The notes below the pieces were generated by a model, which saw only the letters and a program-made list of their open reading frames with translations, made no database searches and had not been told where the DNA came from. DNA of 64,000 nucleotides from Apiotrichum sp. Y4204 (taxonomy: Eukaryota; Basidiomycota; Tremellomycetes; Trichosporonales; Trichosporonaceae). Within the stretch, counting starts at the first letter, position 1, and every line of letters begins with the position of its first letter. The stretch lies in assembly GCA_025531455.1 (NCBI GenBank), contig JAMYHL010000002.1, positions 1,116,001 through 1,180,000 of the forward strand, written 5' to 3'. Below, piece after piece: positions 47,964 to 59,900 of this stretch. Both the position numbers and the translations under genes were made by a program.

Positions 47964-49600
47964 CTAGAAGAAAGGACACCCCCGCAAGCCCTGGGCACGC
48001 ATCTCCTCCGCAGCCTTACACACCGCCTCCTCACCAACGCCCATGAGGCGGTCGGGCCCGAGGCTCTGCGGCGTAAATCCTTCGGGATGCCACTTTTTGC
48101 CTGGACGGTTGAACGCGAACAGGCCCATCGCACTCCCGTTCTCGGCGACGTACCACGGCTCCCAGAGGAACCCGCCGCGGCGATAGTGCTTCATCCCCTT
48201 TTCGTCCTCGACAACCTCGGTGGTCGAGTATGCCGGCGGGGCGTCGCGGGGGAGGAGCAAGTACCTGCAGACGAGGCCTTTGAACTTGACGAGGGCGGGG
48301 AAGACGACGTGCATCCACCCAGGGGCGCGGGGCATGCCGAATGCCTCGCGCGTGCGGTCGTCGAGAAAGACAGAAGCGGCTGCGACGCCCGATGGGCGGA
48401 GGAAAGCAGGGAACGGGCGCACAAACAGGCCCATCGTCGCGTCGCCCACGGTCTTGTTCGTGTCCGCGTACACGAAGTGCTTGACCTCGTACGCGCTCTT
48501 CCACTCCCACAGCGCGTCCTTTGTCGCTGGGATGTCCGTGATTCCCATCCGCGCGCCGACCTCACGCCAGAAGACGTACCTGTGGTCAGCGGGAACGAGA
48601 AGAAAATGAGGTCGTTGGCCCTTGTGATGAGCTGCGACTTTGATGGCTCTGACGAGACCGCCAGCCATCGCGCAGCCCACACGAGCCCCTCACCGCACTC
48701 ACCTCGCCTGCTTCTCCAACGGCGTGAGCGCGCGCCACTCGAACCGTTCCGCAAAGATCGCCGGCTCAAAAACAAATGCCGAGAGGGTATACAGCTTGTC
48801 CTCGCGGGTAATAAGTGCGCCGTACCGAGAATGGAGGTAGTTCATCCTCGCGAGGGCCGTCGAGCCGCGCTCGGAATCGAGCCCCCCGCCATTCACAAAC
48901 TCTGCGATCGCGATGGAGGTGTCCTCTGCGCGTCGGCCGACGTTTTCGGGAGCTGCGAGCTGCTTCGACTTGCACAGAACCGCCGAGATGGTCGGCACCG
49001 CGTACGTCTTGAAAAGGGCAAAGCTGAGGGAGAGGACCGTGATGAGCGGTATTTCCTGCTGTTAGGGCTGTGATCTGCTGTGGGATGCAGGAGGTAAACC
49101 CGGAGCACACAGGCAGACGCGCGAGGAAGTCGGATCAAGGGAGTCACCCTCTGGGTCTTGGTGGCGACAAGCACACCGAGAAGGCAAACTCGTATCCTTG
49201 TCCCGACAAGGTACAGTCATGAGAAGCAGCTCCGCAGCAAGAACCCCGCGCGCGCCGCACGATCCAGTTTCCCAGGGGCGGAAAGCAAGCAGAACCAGTC
49301 TACACGAGCCAGGCGCTCCTCCACGCCTCCTCCCACCGCATTGCTCGCCATCCCAGCCCCATCCTCTCCCATCCGCCAGCTCCTCTGTCCCCTTCTTCCC
49401 CTTCTCCCAACTCGTAGACTCACATAGAGCTGGGACACATGCACAATCTTCTCCGCCTCTTGGTACGTCATCTTCTCGAGGTCCGGGAGCAAATGCTTAT
49501 ACTCGTCCTGGAGCGCGTTGACGCGCTTGTACCGCACACGGCGGACCTGCACGAGGCGCGCAGCGAGGAGGGCGAGCGCGAGCCCGAGGATGAGGAGCAT
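47964..49600 (-). CDS. MpaB-like DUF2236 membrane-anchored oxygenase
   Basis: Family role: MpaB of mycophenolic acid synthesis is an ER-bound oxygenase of the DUF2236/latex-clearing family that cleaves a prenyl chain. Relatives in most fungi have unknown substrates. Seen: start at 49600, N-terminal anchor MLLILGLALALLAARLVQVR, then RYKRVNALQDEYKHLLPDLE, MTYQEAEKIVHVSQLY. After an intron come EIPLITVLSLSFALFKTYAV, PTISAVLCKSKQL, SIAIAEFVNGG, ARMNYLHSRYGALITREDKL, YTLSAFVFEPAIFAERFEWR, YVFWREVGARMGITDIP and EVKHFVYADTNKTVGDATMG. The end is GLRGCPFF at 47964. The ARMNYLHSRY and FW-x-x-VG motifs identify the family. No biosynthetic-cluster genes flank it, so a housekeeping lipid role is as likely. 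Confidence 0.88.
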
Positions 49601-51425
49601 GGTGGATGGTGGGTGTTGGGAATGTGAGAAGCCAGCCGGGAGGGCGTATTTATTGTGACCGGGCAAGTCGGTGAAGTTGCCGCCAGGCTCCCAGAGACGA
49701 TCAATGTGGGTGTCTCGTCTCGGAATCTGGGTCTGCTTTCCGGCATGCATTGTGTGTCTCGGGGCTCCCCGTACAAAGGAAGTGCCAGCAATGCCAGGAA
49801 GCCAAGTGGTGTGCAAGTGGGTGGCGTCGATATCACGAGATCAGGTGGACGCCAATGTGGAGGTCGAGGGTGCCCATGATGGGCGTGCGGTGTCGGCAGC
49901 CGGTACCCGTGTTGTTGTCGGCGGGATTCGGATATTCTTCGGGGAGAGCACGTGCAACGCCGGGGACGCGGGGCGTGCAGACGCCAGCATGACGCACAAT
50001 GCAGGAAATAATCTTCTGTAGAGGATGTTCTCTCCGTCGTTATCAATCCTCTGTTTGCCACTACTGACTTGTCTCGTGTCTCGCGTCTCGAGTGGTGAGA
50101 TCTCAATGGAGGGATGTTTCTGCAGGTAAAGGTACATTGGCCGGATATCTGGATATCGCTTAACCAACCCCCATGAACGAATGGTTGCCGCCGAATGATC
50201 GTTCTCGTCAGTACAGCGCGGCGTGACGCTCACGGGGGCGTCTCCGTACGGGGGCCCACGATATCACGGTATCTATGAGAAGAACGCGCGGGGAACGGGA
50301 AGTGGTTCTCTTGAGGGGTTGATGGGTCCGTTCGTCACCGTTCTTTCCGACCACGACCTGCCCATTCGTTTGGACTGTGCGTGTGCGGCCATAGAGTAGT
50401 CGTTGCACCTGGACCGGCTCATAGTTGCGTTGGACATGTCAGACACGACCAAGCTTGCGCTACATCCCGCGTTCATCGTCCCGCATCGCCACCTTGCTGC
50501 CTCTTGTCCCTTCGTCTCTCCTCTCGTCGCCCTCGTCTTTCTTATAATCATGTGCCACTCTGCCACTTGTCGTCCGACGGCGATCTCCAACGATCTGCAC
50601 CGATCTGCCATGATCTGCAAGCCCCTTTTCGCCAAGGCTCGCGACAATCTGTTCTAGCCTGTTTCCAAAGGCGGCGATCCGGCGATCCTCTGGCGATCGC
50701 GCCACTGCCCCCTTCCAACATGTTTCGTTCCGCATGCGGCCACGCCACTCGCATTGGGTATATTGATACAATCGCTGCTCAAACAGCAGCAATAACAACC
50801 ATGCAATGCATGATGACGACAATGTCAGCGATGACGACGAACTCGGTATGTGTTGCTGGGGTGACCGAGTGTCGCTGTGGTGATGGACTGATATTTTGGG
50901 TGTGGGGACATTTTGTTTCCGTCGTCCTCCGCCCCCTGACCTGCACACCGTGTACCGTGTCCGTTTCCGGCCAGTCTGACCATGGCGGCGGCGAGGTAAA
51001 CGACGATGAGCAACAAGCAACACACACCTCCCCCCTTCTCTCTCTCCTTTCCTTCTCATCCCATTCAAGGTTTCTTTATACCCCTCTTCTCTTTCGCATC
51101 ACCCCCCTCTCTCCCTCCAGCAGCGAGGTCCGAGGTTCCCCCCATCCCCCTTCCCCTTCTTTTCACACCTTCGTTCCTTCACACCGGCATCACAACTGTA
51201 CAGCTCGCTCGCTTGTCTGCCTGCTCGCCAGTCTGTGCTCGCCGCCGTTTCATTCATTTCATATCCCGTCCCGTCTCGTCCGGTCTCGTCTCTTTTTCCC
51301 GGCTTGTTTCGTCACAGAGTCTCGCCTCATCCCAAAAGACCCAGTTCCGATTCGCATTCCCATTTCTTTCACACCAGATCTGGCATCACATCATCGCAAG
51401 CTGGCCACCCACCGTACAACCCACG
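49601..51425. other. Long divergent promoter region MpaB-like / EDC4-like
   Basis: About 1.8 kb. A four-unit GATCT array with a 10-base period lies at 50581-50620. GCGATC repeats follow at about 50670-50700. The last 400 bases before the EDC4 ATG are CT-rich on the plus strand, which looks like a long leader. No gene is supported. Confidence 0.5.
50581..50620. repeat. Four GATCT-core units with an exact 10-base period
   Basis: Four consecutive 10-base units: CGATCTCCAA, CGATCTGCAC, CGATCTGCCA, TGATCTGCAA. One unit is close to one helical turn. A binding-site array is possible. Confidence 0.8.
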
Positions 51426-54400
51426 ATGGACAATCCCCTCCTCGCGATGCTCAAGCAGGCGGCGAACGGCCCGCCCACGCCGAACCCCGCTCCAGCGGCT
51501 AATCCCACGCCGCGCGAGCAGGCCAAGTCGCCGGGACAGTTTCAGCCCGTTTCGCTCGAAGACCTGTTCAAGAACATGAACATGACCCCGCCCGTCAAGC
51601 CCCAAGGCCACGACCAGCCAGCGATGCACGGCATGACATCCCCGCAGGCCGAGCACGCCTCGTTCCCCGCCCATGGCTTCCCGCCCATCGGCGGCACCGG
51701 GTCGCCCGCCGCCACCCCTTCGGGCCCCATGTCCCCACCCGCGCATCAGGCCAAGCTCCTCGGCATGCTTTCCCTCGGCAAGCCACAGGACAATGCCGGA
51801 TCGCGCGCGGCGTCGGGGCCGCAGTCTGCTGCTTCCGGACCGTCTCCAGTCAGCCGCGAGGAGGAGCGCCGCAGCTCCCTCCTCAACGTCCTCCGGTCGT
51901 GAGTACTGCCTCGCAAGTGTGCATTCGCCGCGACGCCGAAACCCGCCCACAACTGCTTCCCTCAATCACCACCAATCCCTCCTTCCCCGCTGACTCCACA
52001 GTCCCAATAGCGCTCATGTGCCCCTCGCGGACCCGGCGCACCAGCTTTCCTCGGCGATAACTCCTCCTAGTGTGGTCTCTCCCCCTCTAGGCCCGTCGTC
52101 CGCCACCAGCCCTCGCCCGGGTCATGGTCCCATCGGCCCCGCGTCGCCACCCCCGAGCGCGCCCAAGTCCATCTTCGACTTTGTCTCTCCGTTTGACGCG
52201 TTTGAGCGTCCCCAATCGCGCGCGCCGAACGGATCGGGTACCCCAGCCGGTGGCAACGAGCATGTTGCATCGCCGATCCCTGCGCCCGCTGAGGCTGTAT
52301 CGCCGCCCCTCGCGCCCGCGCCGCCCACCTTCCCTGCCGCGATATCTCCGGCAGCGGCGGCATCGCCAGCTGCTGCGTCTGCATCGGCGTCTCAAGTCCC
52401 CCCTGTGCTCTCACCTCCCGCTGTCGACCTCGCCAAAGTGCGCTCCAAGTCGCCTCCTGCTCCTCAGATCACCTCCGTTCGTGACACCCGTAAGACCGCT
52501 ACACCCCCGCAGCCGAAGGGTAAGACCGACCTCGGCCTCCCGTATCTCTCGAGCAAGATGGGGAAGGATGTGGAGGGGAACGGGTGCGTGATCTCGGAGC
52601 CTCACCGCGTTTCTCAGTTTCTGACTCCCAGACCTATGGTCCTCTCACCTGGTCCCATTGTTGTTGATCTCTCAAAGCCCAACATTGACTCGCTCGTGAA
52701 TGCTCCTGGCAGTGTGCAGATCACGCCGACGACGATTATGAAGGCTGAGAACGTTGCGTTCCATCGCGGCCGTACCATTGGTGCTACCAAAGGTTGGCTG
52801 GCATACATTCTTGCGCGCGGGCGCATCCGCCTCATAGACCGGGCCTCGGGCGCACGTACGGTCATCCAGCTGGAAGCCACTGGCCCCATTATTGACATGG
52901 CCGTGTCGGCTGAGACTCTCGCGGTGGTGGCGTCGGACGGATCAGTGTTGGTCTTCGGCATCCCCGCGACCTGGAGCCGCGACGATCCCCCGTGCCCGCT
53001 TCTCTTCAATATGCGCCCGATCGACGCCGACCTCATCCCCGCCGAGTCCTCTCTCGGTGACATAAACCGCCTTGAGTTTGTTAACCGCCAGAACTCGCCT
53101 CATCCTTCCCTGGCGATTGGCGGTACCGAGGGTGTTGTCATTGTGCACCCGTACGACTGGCAGTCGTCGCCCGAGGCCGACCCGCGCGAGGTACTCACCT
53201 CCTCCAAGGTGCTCAAGACGAGCGGCGTCCTCGCAGCCTTCTGCCTCAACGCAACGCACCAGGCGATCGGCCTTCTCTCGTCCTCGGGCTACTTTACCCT
53301 CTATTCCGTCGTTAACCTTAACCGCGTGTGGAACCGCCAGCTGCCCTCCTCGACGCAGCTCCCGCTATCATCCGTGTGCTTCTGCGAGACGAACATTCTT
53401 GTCGGCCGCGCGAACAACACTCACTTCGATCTCGTGCAGATCACAGTCGAGATAGCTGTCCTCGCCACGATCAAGTTTGTCGCCGGCCCGCCTTCGCCGC
53501 CAGCCCTGCACTTCGCGCAGGCCACCTACAGCGCGGACCGCGAGACGCTTGTCATTGCTCCCTTCGCCCGTGGTAGCGCCTTTGCTTTCCACTATGCGCT
53601 CAAGGGCCAGCCGCCGCAGCGCTCCGTGATGAAGGACAATGCGCACGTGCAGGCGTTCGACTCGATGGCAGAGTATCCCCTCGACGGCCCTGTGCTGTCA
53701 TTCGTTTTGGGTGGTACAGACGGCGACCTCGAGCTCTTCTACTCTACGCCCACCGGGATCAACCAGGCTCACATTGACAAGTCTGTGCTCACCATTGACG
53801 GGCCTGAGGAGACGCGTCTCCCCGAGGTCCCGAAGCCGAAGCAGGAGCCCAAACTGGAGCCGAAGCAGGAGCGGAGGAACGCCAAGAAGCAGAACAAACA
53901 GGCCGCCTCGATTCCTGCCGCCCCGAGGGAGGTAGAGGATGTCTCGTCCGCTGCCGCGTCGCCGGTTCGTATCGCCACGCCTGTCGCCGCCGCTGCACCT
54001 GCGGGCGTCACTGGTGGGATCACCTCTGACGAGCTTGCAAAGGCGCTGAAGAAGGTAAGCTGAAGGCTGCATGGGTTAAGCTCACATCAGACTGAGGACA
54101 AGATGTCCGCCTCGATCAAACAGATTGTCGCCAATGAGATCAAGTCGGTGTCGGCCCGTCTCGACAAGGACAAGGACCTCACCGCGACTGTTACCTCTGC
54201 TATCAGTGCACACCTCGACGCCCACCTGGCCGGCATCGTGCAGCAGGAGCTCAAGCGCGTGCCCATTGAGGCGCAGATTCGCCAGGCGGTTTCTGAGCAG
54301 TCGGCCACGCTTGGCCGTGAGCTCGAGCGTGCCATTGCCCCAATCGTGCCCCGTACTATTGCCACCGTCGTGCAGCCAGCTGTGGAGCGTGCGGCTCGTG

Positions 54401-55146
54401 ATGCCGTCGAGGTCGTGCTTGTTCCGGCGGTGATGTCCGCCACGAACCGCATGTACGACCAGCTCGCGGACGACCTCAAGACGGAGATGCTCCAGATACG
54501 CAAGGACGTGGACAAGGACCAGGGCGACGCGTTGAGCGCGACCAACGCAATGCTGCGGAACATGGCCAACAGCATCTCTGAGCTACAGAAGCAGGTGGCA
54601 GACCTCTCCGCCCAGCTACAGCGCCAGGCGACCGCCTCGCCGCCGCCGGTACGTTCGCCCCCTGTGGCCACGCAGCAGCGCCTCTCTTCTCCTCCACCCT
54701 CCCTCGTCCAACCCTCGCCGGCCAAGCTCGAAGACACCTTCCTCAACGTCCTCCGCCAGGCTTCCTCGCCAGCCATGCTCCAGCTCATCTCGCAGCAGGC
54801 CTCCCACCTCGACGCGATCCTTCCCATCCCGCCAGCGAAGTCTCCGCTGCCGCAGGCCGTCCTCCTCCCACTCATACACCGCCTGAGCGTCGCGCTCGGC
54901 GACCTGCCGCCGCACCACCCTGGTTTCCAGCTCGCTGCCACCTGGCTCCGTCGCGCGGTCGACCTCGTCGACCCGCACGACTCGACGATCCAAAGCTACT
55001 ACCCGCGCGCGATGCCGCTCGTCGAGCACGGCCTCGCGGCCGTCGTCGAGCGCATGCAGGCGCAGGGCATGGCGCACGACCCGCTCGTCGCCGCGCACAT
55101 TGGCGTCCTCCGCCAGACGATTGACGTCATAAAGGCCAAGGCCTAG
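51426..55146 (+). CDS. EDC4/Ge-1-like scaffold of the mRNA decapping complex
   Basis: Role: EDC4 (fission yeast Pdc1) links Dcp2 with its activators in processing bodies. Seen: ATG 51426 (MDNPLLAMLKQAANG), intron 51899-52001, intron 54055-54090 (36 nt), stop 55146. The spliced frame is 1193 codons. The N-terminal 350 residues are Pro/Ser/Ala-rich with short Leu motifs (LLAMLKQ, LLGMLSL, LLNVLRS). A WD40-type beta-propeller follows (VAFHRGRTIGATKGWLAYIL, LIDRASGARTVIQLE, LAVVASDGSVLVFGIP, SLAIGGTEGVVIVHPYDW, AIGLLSSSGYFTLYSV). A Lys/Glu linker leads to a coiled coil (LRNMANSISELQKQVADLSA) and the helical C-terminal Ge-1 domain (FLNVLRQASSPAMLQLISQQ, DLPPHHPGFQLAATWLRRAV). Confidence 0.88.
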
Positions 55147-55346
55147 CGCGCCGAGAGTGTTTCGTCTCTGAAGAGGTGGCTTGTAGAGTAGCCTGCGGGC
55201 ATCTGAGTGGCATCTATCTGCATCGCATGTCGTGGTAGTCATAGTCGTGTCTTAATGAGAATCATGTCCGGCGAGCGTGGTGCGCGGTGCAAGCAGACTA
55301 AGTGGACAGGTGAACGTGACTGCGCCGCCAAAGAGTTCCATCCCAG

Positions 55347-55887
55347 ATGTCCGAGTTCCAGCCCACCATCACCCTCGGCGATGACATCCCTCCGCACCTC
55401 CGCACCTCAAGCATGCCCGCCCACCCGGCCGCCGAGAGCATCATACCCAACCCCACCTCGACCGAAACAAGGTTCGCACAAAGGTTAGCACTCTCCTTGT
55501 GTCGTTGGGAATAATCGGGGGAAAGCACATTTTTTTCCGGATGACGTCATGACGTCATACCCCCACTTCCTCCTCCCCCCAGCCCACCCACTTTCACACC
55601 TCGTACATCACGCAGATCCAGGGACTCCGTGATCGGCGTTGCTCCCACCCTCGTGAGTCCGCTGGGCCCATGCGGCGCACGGTGCGGGGGGCGTGTGGTG
55701 CGTTGAAAAGAAGAAAAAGTTTGCGAGGAAACCGTAGGGATGTGCGAGCTGGTGATGTTGTGGGATACGGTGTGAGACGAGTGAAGAAGTCTCGTGGGCC
55801 GGCTTTGACTGGCCTTCTGTCGGCGATGCGATCTTCTTTGAAGAGGACGGCGACGCGACGCGCGCCGGCGACGTGGACATTTCATGA
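55347..55887 (+). CDS. Short three-exon gene, about 110 aa, unknown
   Basis: ATG 55347 gives MSEFQPTITLGDDIPPHLRT, then NPTSTETRFAQ and a GTTAGC donor near 55483. A CCCCCAG acceptor near 55580 restores a protein-like frame: SPPTFTPRTSRRSRDSVIGV, APTL. A further intron near 55650-55780, with ends uncertain, leads to VSWAGFDWPSVGDAIFFEED and GDATRAGDVDIS to a TGA at 55885-55887. Codon use fits coding exons in this window. No membrane segment. The acidic C terminus with Trp and Phe looks like a short linear-motif region. I do not recognise the family. A possible leader intron ends at the CAG just before the ATG. Confidence 0.5.
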
Positions 55888-56118
55888 TCGACGCGGAATG
55901 CGTCGCGTCAAAGCGGTATATCAACATGATGATCAGAAGTCAGTATACTTGTTTGTCCGTCAGTGTCAACACAGAAATCCTCCCAGAGCTGCTCTGTGTA
56001 AGGTTGCATTGGCAGTCTGGACAAGCTGGACATGCCGCCGGCCTCGTGTCTAATAGGAATTATTTGAATGCGTTGGTAATGAATTACGAGCGTCTCCGCG
56101 GATATATTGGCCGGGCGT

Positions 56119-56976
56119 CTAGTACTGCATTGTCAGCTTATGCTCTCAGGGGACGAAGCTCACCTTCTCGCCTGCTGAGCGGCCCGTGGCGAAGCGGCCG
56201 CAGGAGCCGCACATGGCAGTGCAGGTTGCGAGGAGGAGGGCAACGGTGCCACCGACGGTCATCCAGTTTGCGATTCCCTGCTGTCAGTGGGTTATCACAA
56301 GGCCATAAACCCACCAGAGAGGCATCGTAGTTGTTGTCCGTAAGGCGGTTCTTGAGGACGTTCCAGAGGACCATGTCGATGACAAAGACGACAAGGCCGA
56401 CGATGGAGCCGAAGAAGGCGAGGATGGCCATAAAGATGGTCGCGGCGCGGGAAGCAGCGGCGACGCCAATGAGGCCCATCACAAAGGAGAGGAAGCCAAG
56501 GCCACCCGCAATCGGGTGCAAGATGAGCGCGTAGGTGAGGTTGTGGAGGACCTTGGTGTTGAGCTCGACGCTGAGTGTGAGCTATGGCCGGAGGCTTCGA
56601 GCACGTGCGGAGAGAGAGTGGCTTGCGGTATAAATACGGCCCAGCCACGACAGACATATCGCAAGGCTCTCCTGATCTCTTCCCCATTGAGACTCACCCG
56701 CTAACACCCGCAGCGACGAGATCGTATCCGATACGGCGCCTGCTGCATCCCGCGCTCGCACCCCTTACACAAATTCCAAACACGCCAAACTCGGTGATGC
56801 CCTCGCGCGTGTGAATGTCGAGGAAGCCGTAGCGGTTCCATGCGGGCGGTGTGACCGATGCCTGGTGTGAGTGGTGTTGCAGTTGGCAGAAAGTGAAGGG
56901 AGCAGCAACTCACAAAGACGAAGAGGACGGCCGCGGCGAACGCGAAGAACATGCCCGGTGTAGCGGGGGACGGCAT
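56119..56976 (-). CDS. SUR7/PalI-family four-TM membrane protein
   Basis: Family role: SUR7 proteins mark eisosomes, while PalI/Rim9 helps sense ambient pH upstream of Rim13. Seen: start at 56976 (MPSPATPGMFFAFAAAVLFV, TM1), an intron, then ASVTPPAWNRYGFLDIHTRE, GITEFGVFGIC and GCSRRRIGYDL, which carry the conserved Gly-x-FG-x-C and cysteine of the lumenal loop. After another intron come NTKVLHNLTYALILHPIAGG, GFLSFVMGLIGVAAASRAAT (TM2), IFMAILAFFGSIVGLVVFVI (TM3), VLWNVLKNRLTDNN, GIANWMTVGGTVALLLATCT (TM4). A 37-nt intron lies at 56278-56314. The end is AGEK plus Tyr at 56119 if the last small intron is removed, or a stop at 56138 if kept. SUR7 or PalI cannot be decided by eye. Confidence 0.8.
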
Positions 56977-59900
56977 CGTGAATTAATGTGTTGGGGGGAC
57001 AAGAAGAGGATAGAGAGAAAGGAAGATGCACAAAAAACGGTGGAAGAAAGGAGGAAGGAGGAAGGTGTGGCGCGGAGCGTTACCGACGGAGGGTGGTCTC
57101 GGGTAGGCCAAGCGTGCGGTGATAACAGGTGTGTGATTAGTGTCGCGGGTGAGACAGGCGATAGCCGTGATAGCAGTGATAGAGTAGAGGTGTGTGTAGT
57201 GCGATGAGATGAGATGAAAAGATAAAAAGAAGAGAGAATGGAGATGGAGATGGAGGGGGGGAGGGTGTAATTGGGATGCACTCTGTTGATGCCCGAATTG
57301 TTGTGATGCACACACCCCTCTCTCTCCTACCAAAATGTTACTGGCTGGGAAGCTGGGAAGGGAGGGAGGGGAGGGAAGGGACCGTGCGGGGAGAGGGGCA
57401 GTGCCTGAAAAGTGCCGCAGCACGGGCAGCACAGCGCGGGCGCCCAGGGAAATTGCTCATATAGAGAGAGAAAAAAAAAAGACCCTTTCTGCACGACATC
57501 ATTTGTTGTTGTCGCCGCTTGCCTGGCCCCACACCGCCCACACCACCCGCAGCCAAAAGCCCAGACGCGCCGAACGTAATGGCGGGTCATGCGGCCCTCC
57601 ATGCGGCGCTGTGGCGCCTGCATGCATGCATTCATGCGGCATGTGAAACCCAACAACAGCGCGGTGACATTTCCATCTCCCACTAAAGTGGTTCTGGCAA
57701 TCTCGGCGCCCGGTGCTGGCGACAACGCTGCGGGGCATGGCGAGTGGTGCTCGACGGGTGATCCGACGCACACGGGGCATATGACCTGGTAGCTGGTGGC
57801 TTTGGGCTTTCTGCTTGCTGTAGCTGGAAATTTGGAGTTCCGGTGTTGTGCACTCTGACGTCGGCGGGAGGGGAATAGTGGGGGCCACGACGTCATGGAA
57901 CCTAGACACTGCATCATACTCGATAGCTTGATATGGCGGCGGCGTACATTCGCCGAAAGAGATCTTTGCTCGCCGAGAGCCGAGACATGGGCAAGTTCAG
58001 AGCTGTTCCAGATAGTCACGAGCTCATGGGCTTGGCATGGCAGCAGACTAGCCCTCACTAGTATAGATCACTAGATCACTAGAACACTAGATCAATAACG
58101 GGCGATGCGCCGGCAAGCTCAGCAACTGCAGCCTGGGCACAGCTCACAATCGCGCAGCTCGCAGTTCAGTGCAAGGCCGCGGCTGTCGTTCTGCGCATTC
58201 CGCACAATGCTCTGCATTCCATGATGATGTACACAGCCCGGAGCATTCTGGGATGGGGACTTGTTGGAGCATCAACAGAACATCCAGTGCGAGTGTTGAG
58301 CCTAATCGAGAAAGAGGTGTATGCAGCTTTGCGGTATGAGGATCATGGCCCCCGTGCCCAGTGTCCTTGCGGATTGGCCCGACACCACCTCCGATGGTGA
58401 CTACCGCGACTGTTCTCAATAGCTGTTCTCTCCTCAAGTCAGAGTCGTGACACGGAAGAGCGTACGATACGGGATACGAGTCCTGAAGTTTTGTTTTGCG
58501 AGCTGGTAATCCTTTGAGGCTCGCTCGAGAGCTTGCAGCTCGAAGCTCGGCACCACATTGCATGGAGTACACGCGATAATCCCGTGAACCCCTCGCGGCC
58601 CTCACCCTAACGCGCTTGACGGATTACGGCCTCGGTCTCCTCACTTCACACCCCCGTCCTCACAACCGTGCCTTTCATGAGCCCGGATCTCGGATGCCGT
58701 TCATTACTCGGCCACCGGCGTGCACTCGAAGCCGCGAAGCGCGCGGAGCGCAAGGCCGCGAAGCCTCCAGGCCGCGGAGCGCGAACCGTCCGCACGCGGC
58801 ACACGGAGACGGCGCCGGGAACGCCGGTCATGCCGTGGACCACACTGCCGAGCACGCGGTACACGAGCATGCTGAGCGCTGAGCGGCGTGGAGCAGCGCA
58901 TGCAGCGCATGGTGGAACACGGAGCACGCCTGCCGCATGCCGCTATCCCCGTCTTCCCCACTCCGCGCCGTCCACCTCCAACGCCAACAGCGACCCATAT
59001 CCAATCCAAACCCCCAGGCCAAGGGCAAGGTCGATGGTCGATCGATCTCCCGGCGCGCCAGCGACCAGCCATCGTGCCGAATACCTTCCCGGCGCTTCTC
59101 AGGGAAGCTCCGCCTGTGTGCGGTGGGGAATAAGCTCGCGGCTCGGCTAGGCTCAGGAGATCAGGACAGGAGAAGGGGAGGAGGTCACGCCGCTTCCTGC
59201 GCGTCGCGCTGTGTGGTCCAGATGGTTGATCGCTCCTAGTTGCTGGCAAGCTGGCAAGGAATTACCGGGTTTTTGTCCTACCTCCTCGCGTCCTCCGATA
59301 TTCAACGTCCTGCACTGCGGCTGCACTGCGATACTATTGTCAACACCCCGAGGCCAGGAGCATAACCCAGAACTCAGATTCTCTACGCTCACCACCTCAC
59401 CGCGGTCGCCGATTGGGTGTGGGAACGTGCCTGCCGCATATGGTACGTAATTATGCGTCTGCGTGCTCTGGCGATCGAGAACGAGCAAAAGAGCATGTGG
59501 GCGAGGGGTGAGGGGAAAAATGTGCACATGAGTGAGGAACGGGCAAGGAAGAAAAATTGCGGAAATGCAGAGATTGCAGCTCATGATGAAGAGGAAGATG
59601 AAGAAGTAAACAACGCGCCACAACGCGAGTCCGCGAACTCATGCAGCACATGCTGCACAATTGCTGGGCGTTCAGTCGGTATCTCCAATCGATGGGCTAG
59701 ATATGGGCTAGATAACCCCACACCCCACACACTGTTTCACTCATCACGAGAGAGTGTACGAGAGTGTGGCGCGGGGCGAGTGCTGGAATCATACATGATT
59801 TGTCAAACCACATCTGCGACACATCTGCAACCTCACACCCCAGCTGTCCCCTCCCCATACTGGTTCGTTAAAGGTGCATTCCAAAGGGTATATACCACTG

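Noticed and set aside
58616..59150. Overlapping plus-strand frames of 88 and 160 codons
   Set aside because: GC-rich DNA open in three frames at once. No protein-like pattern and no sensible introns.
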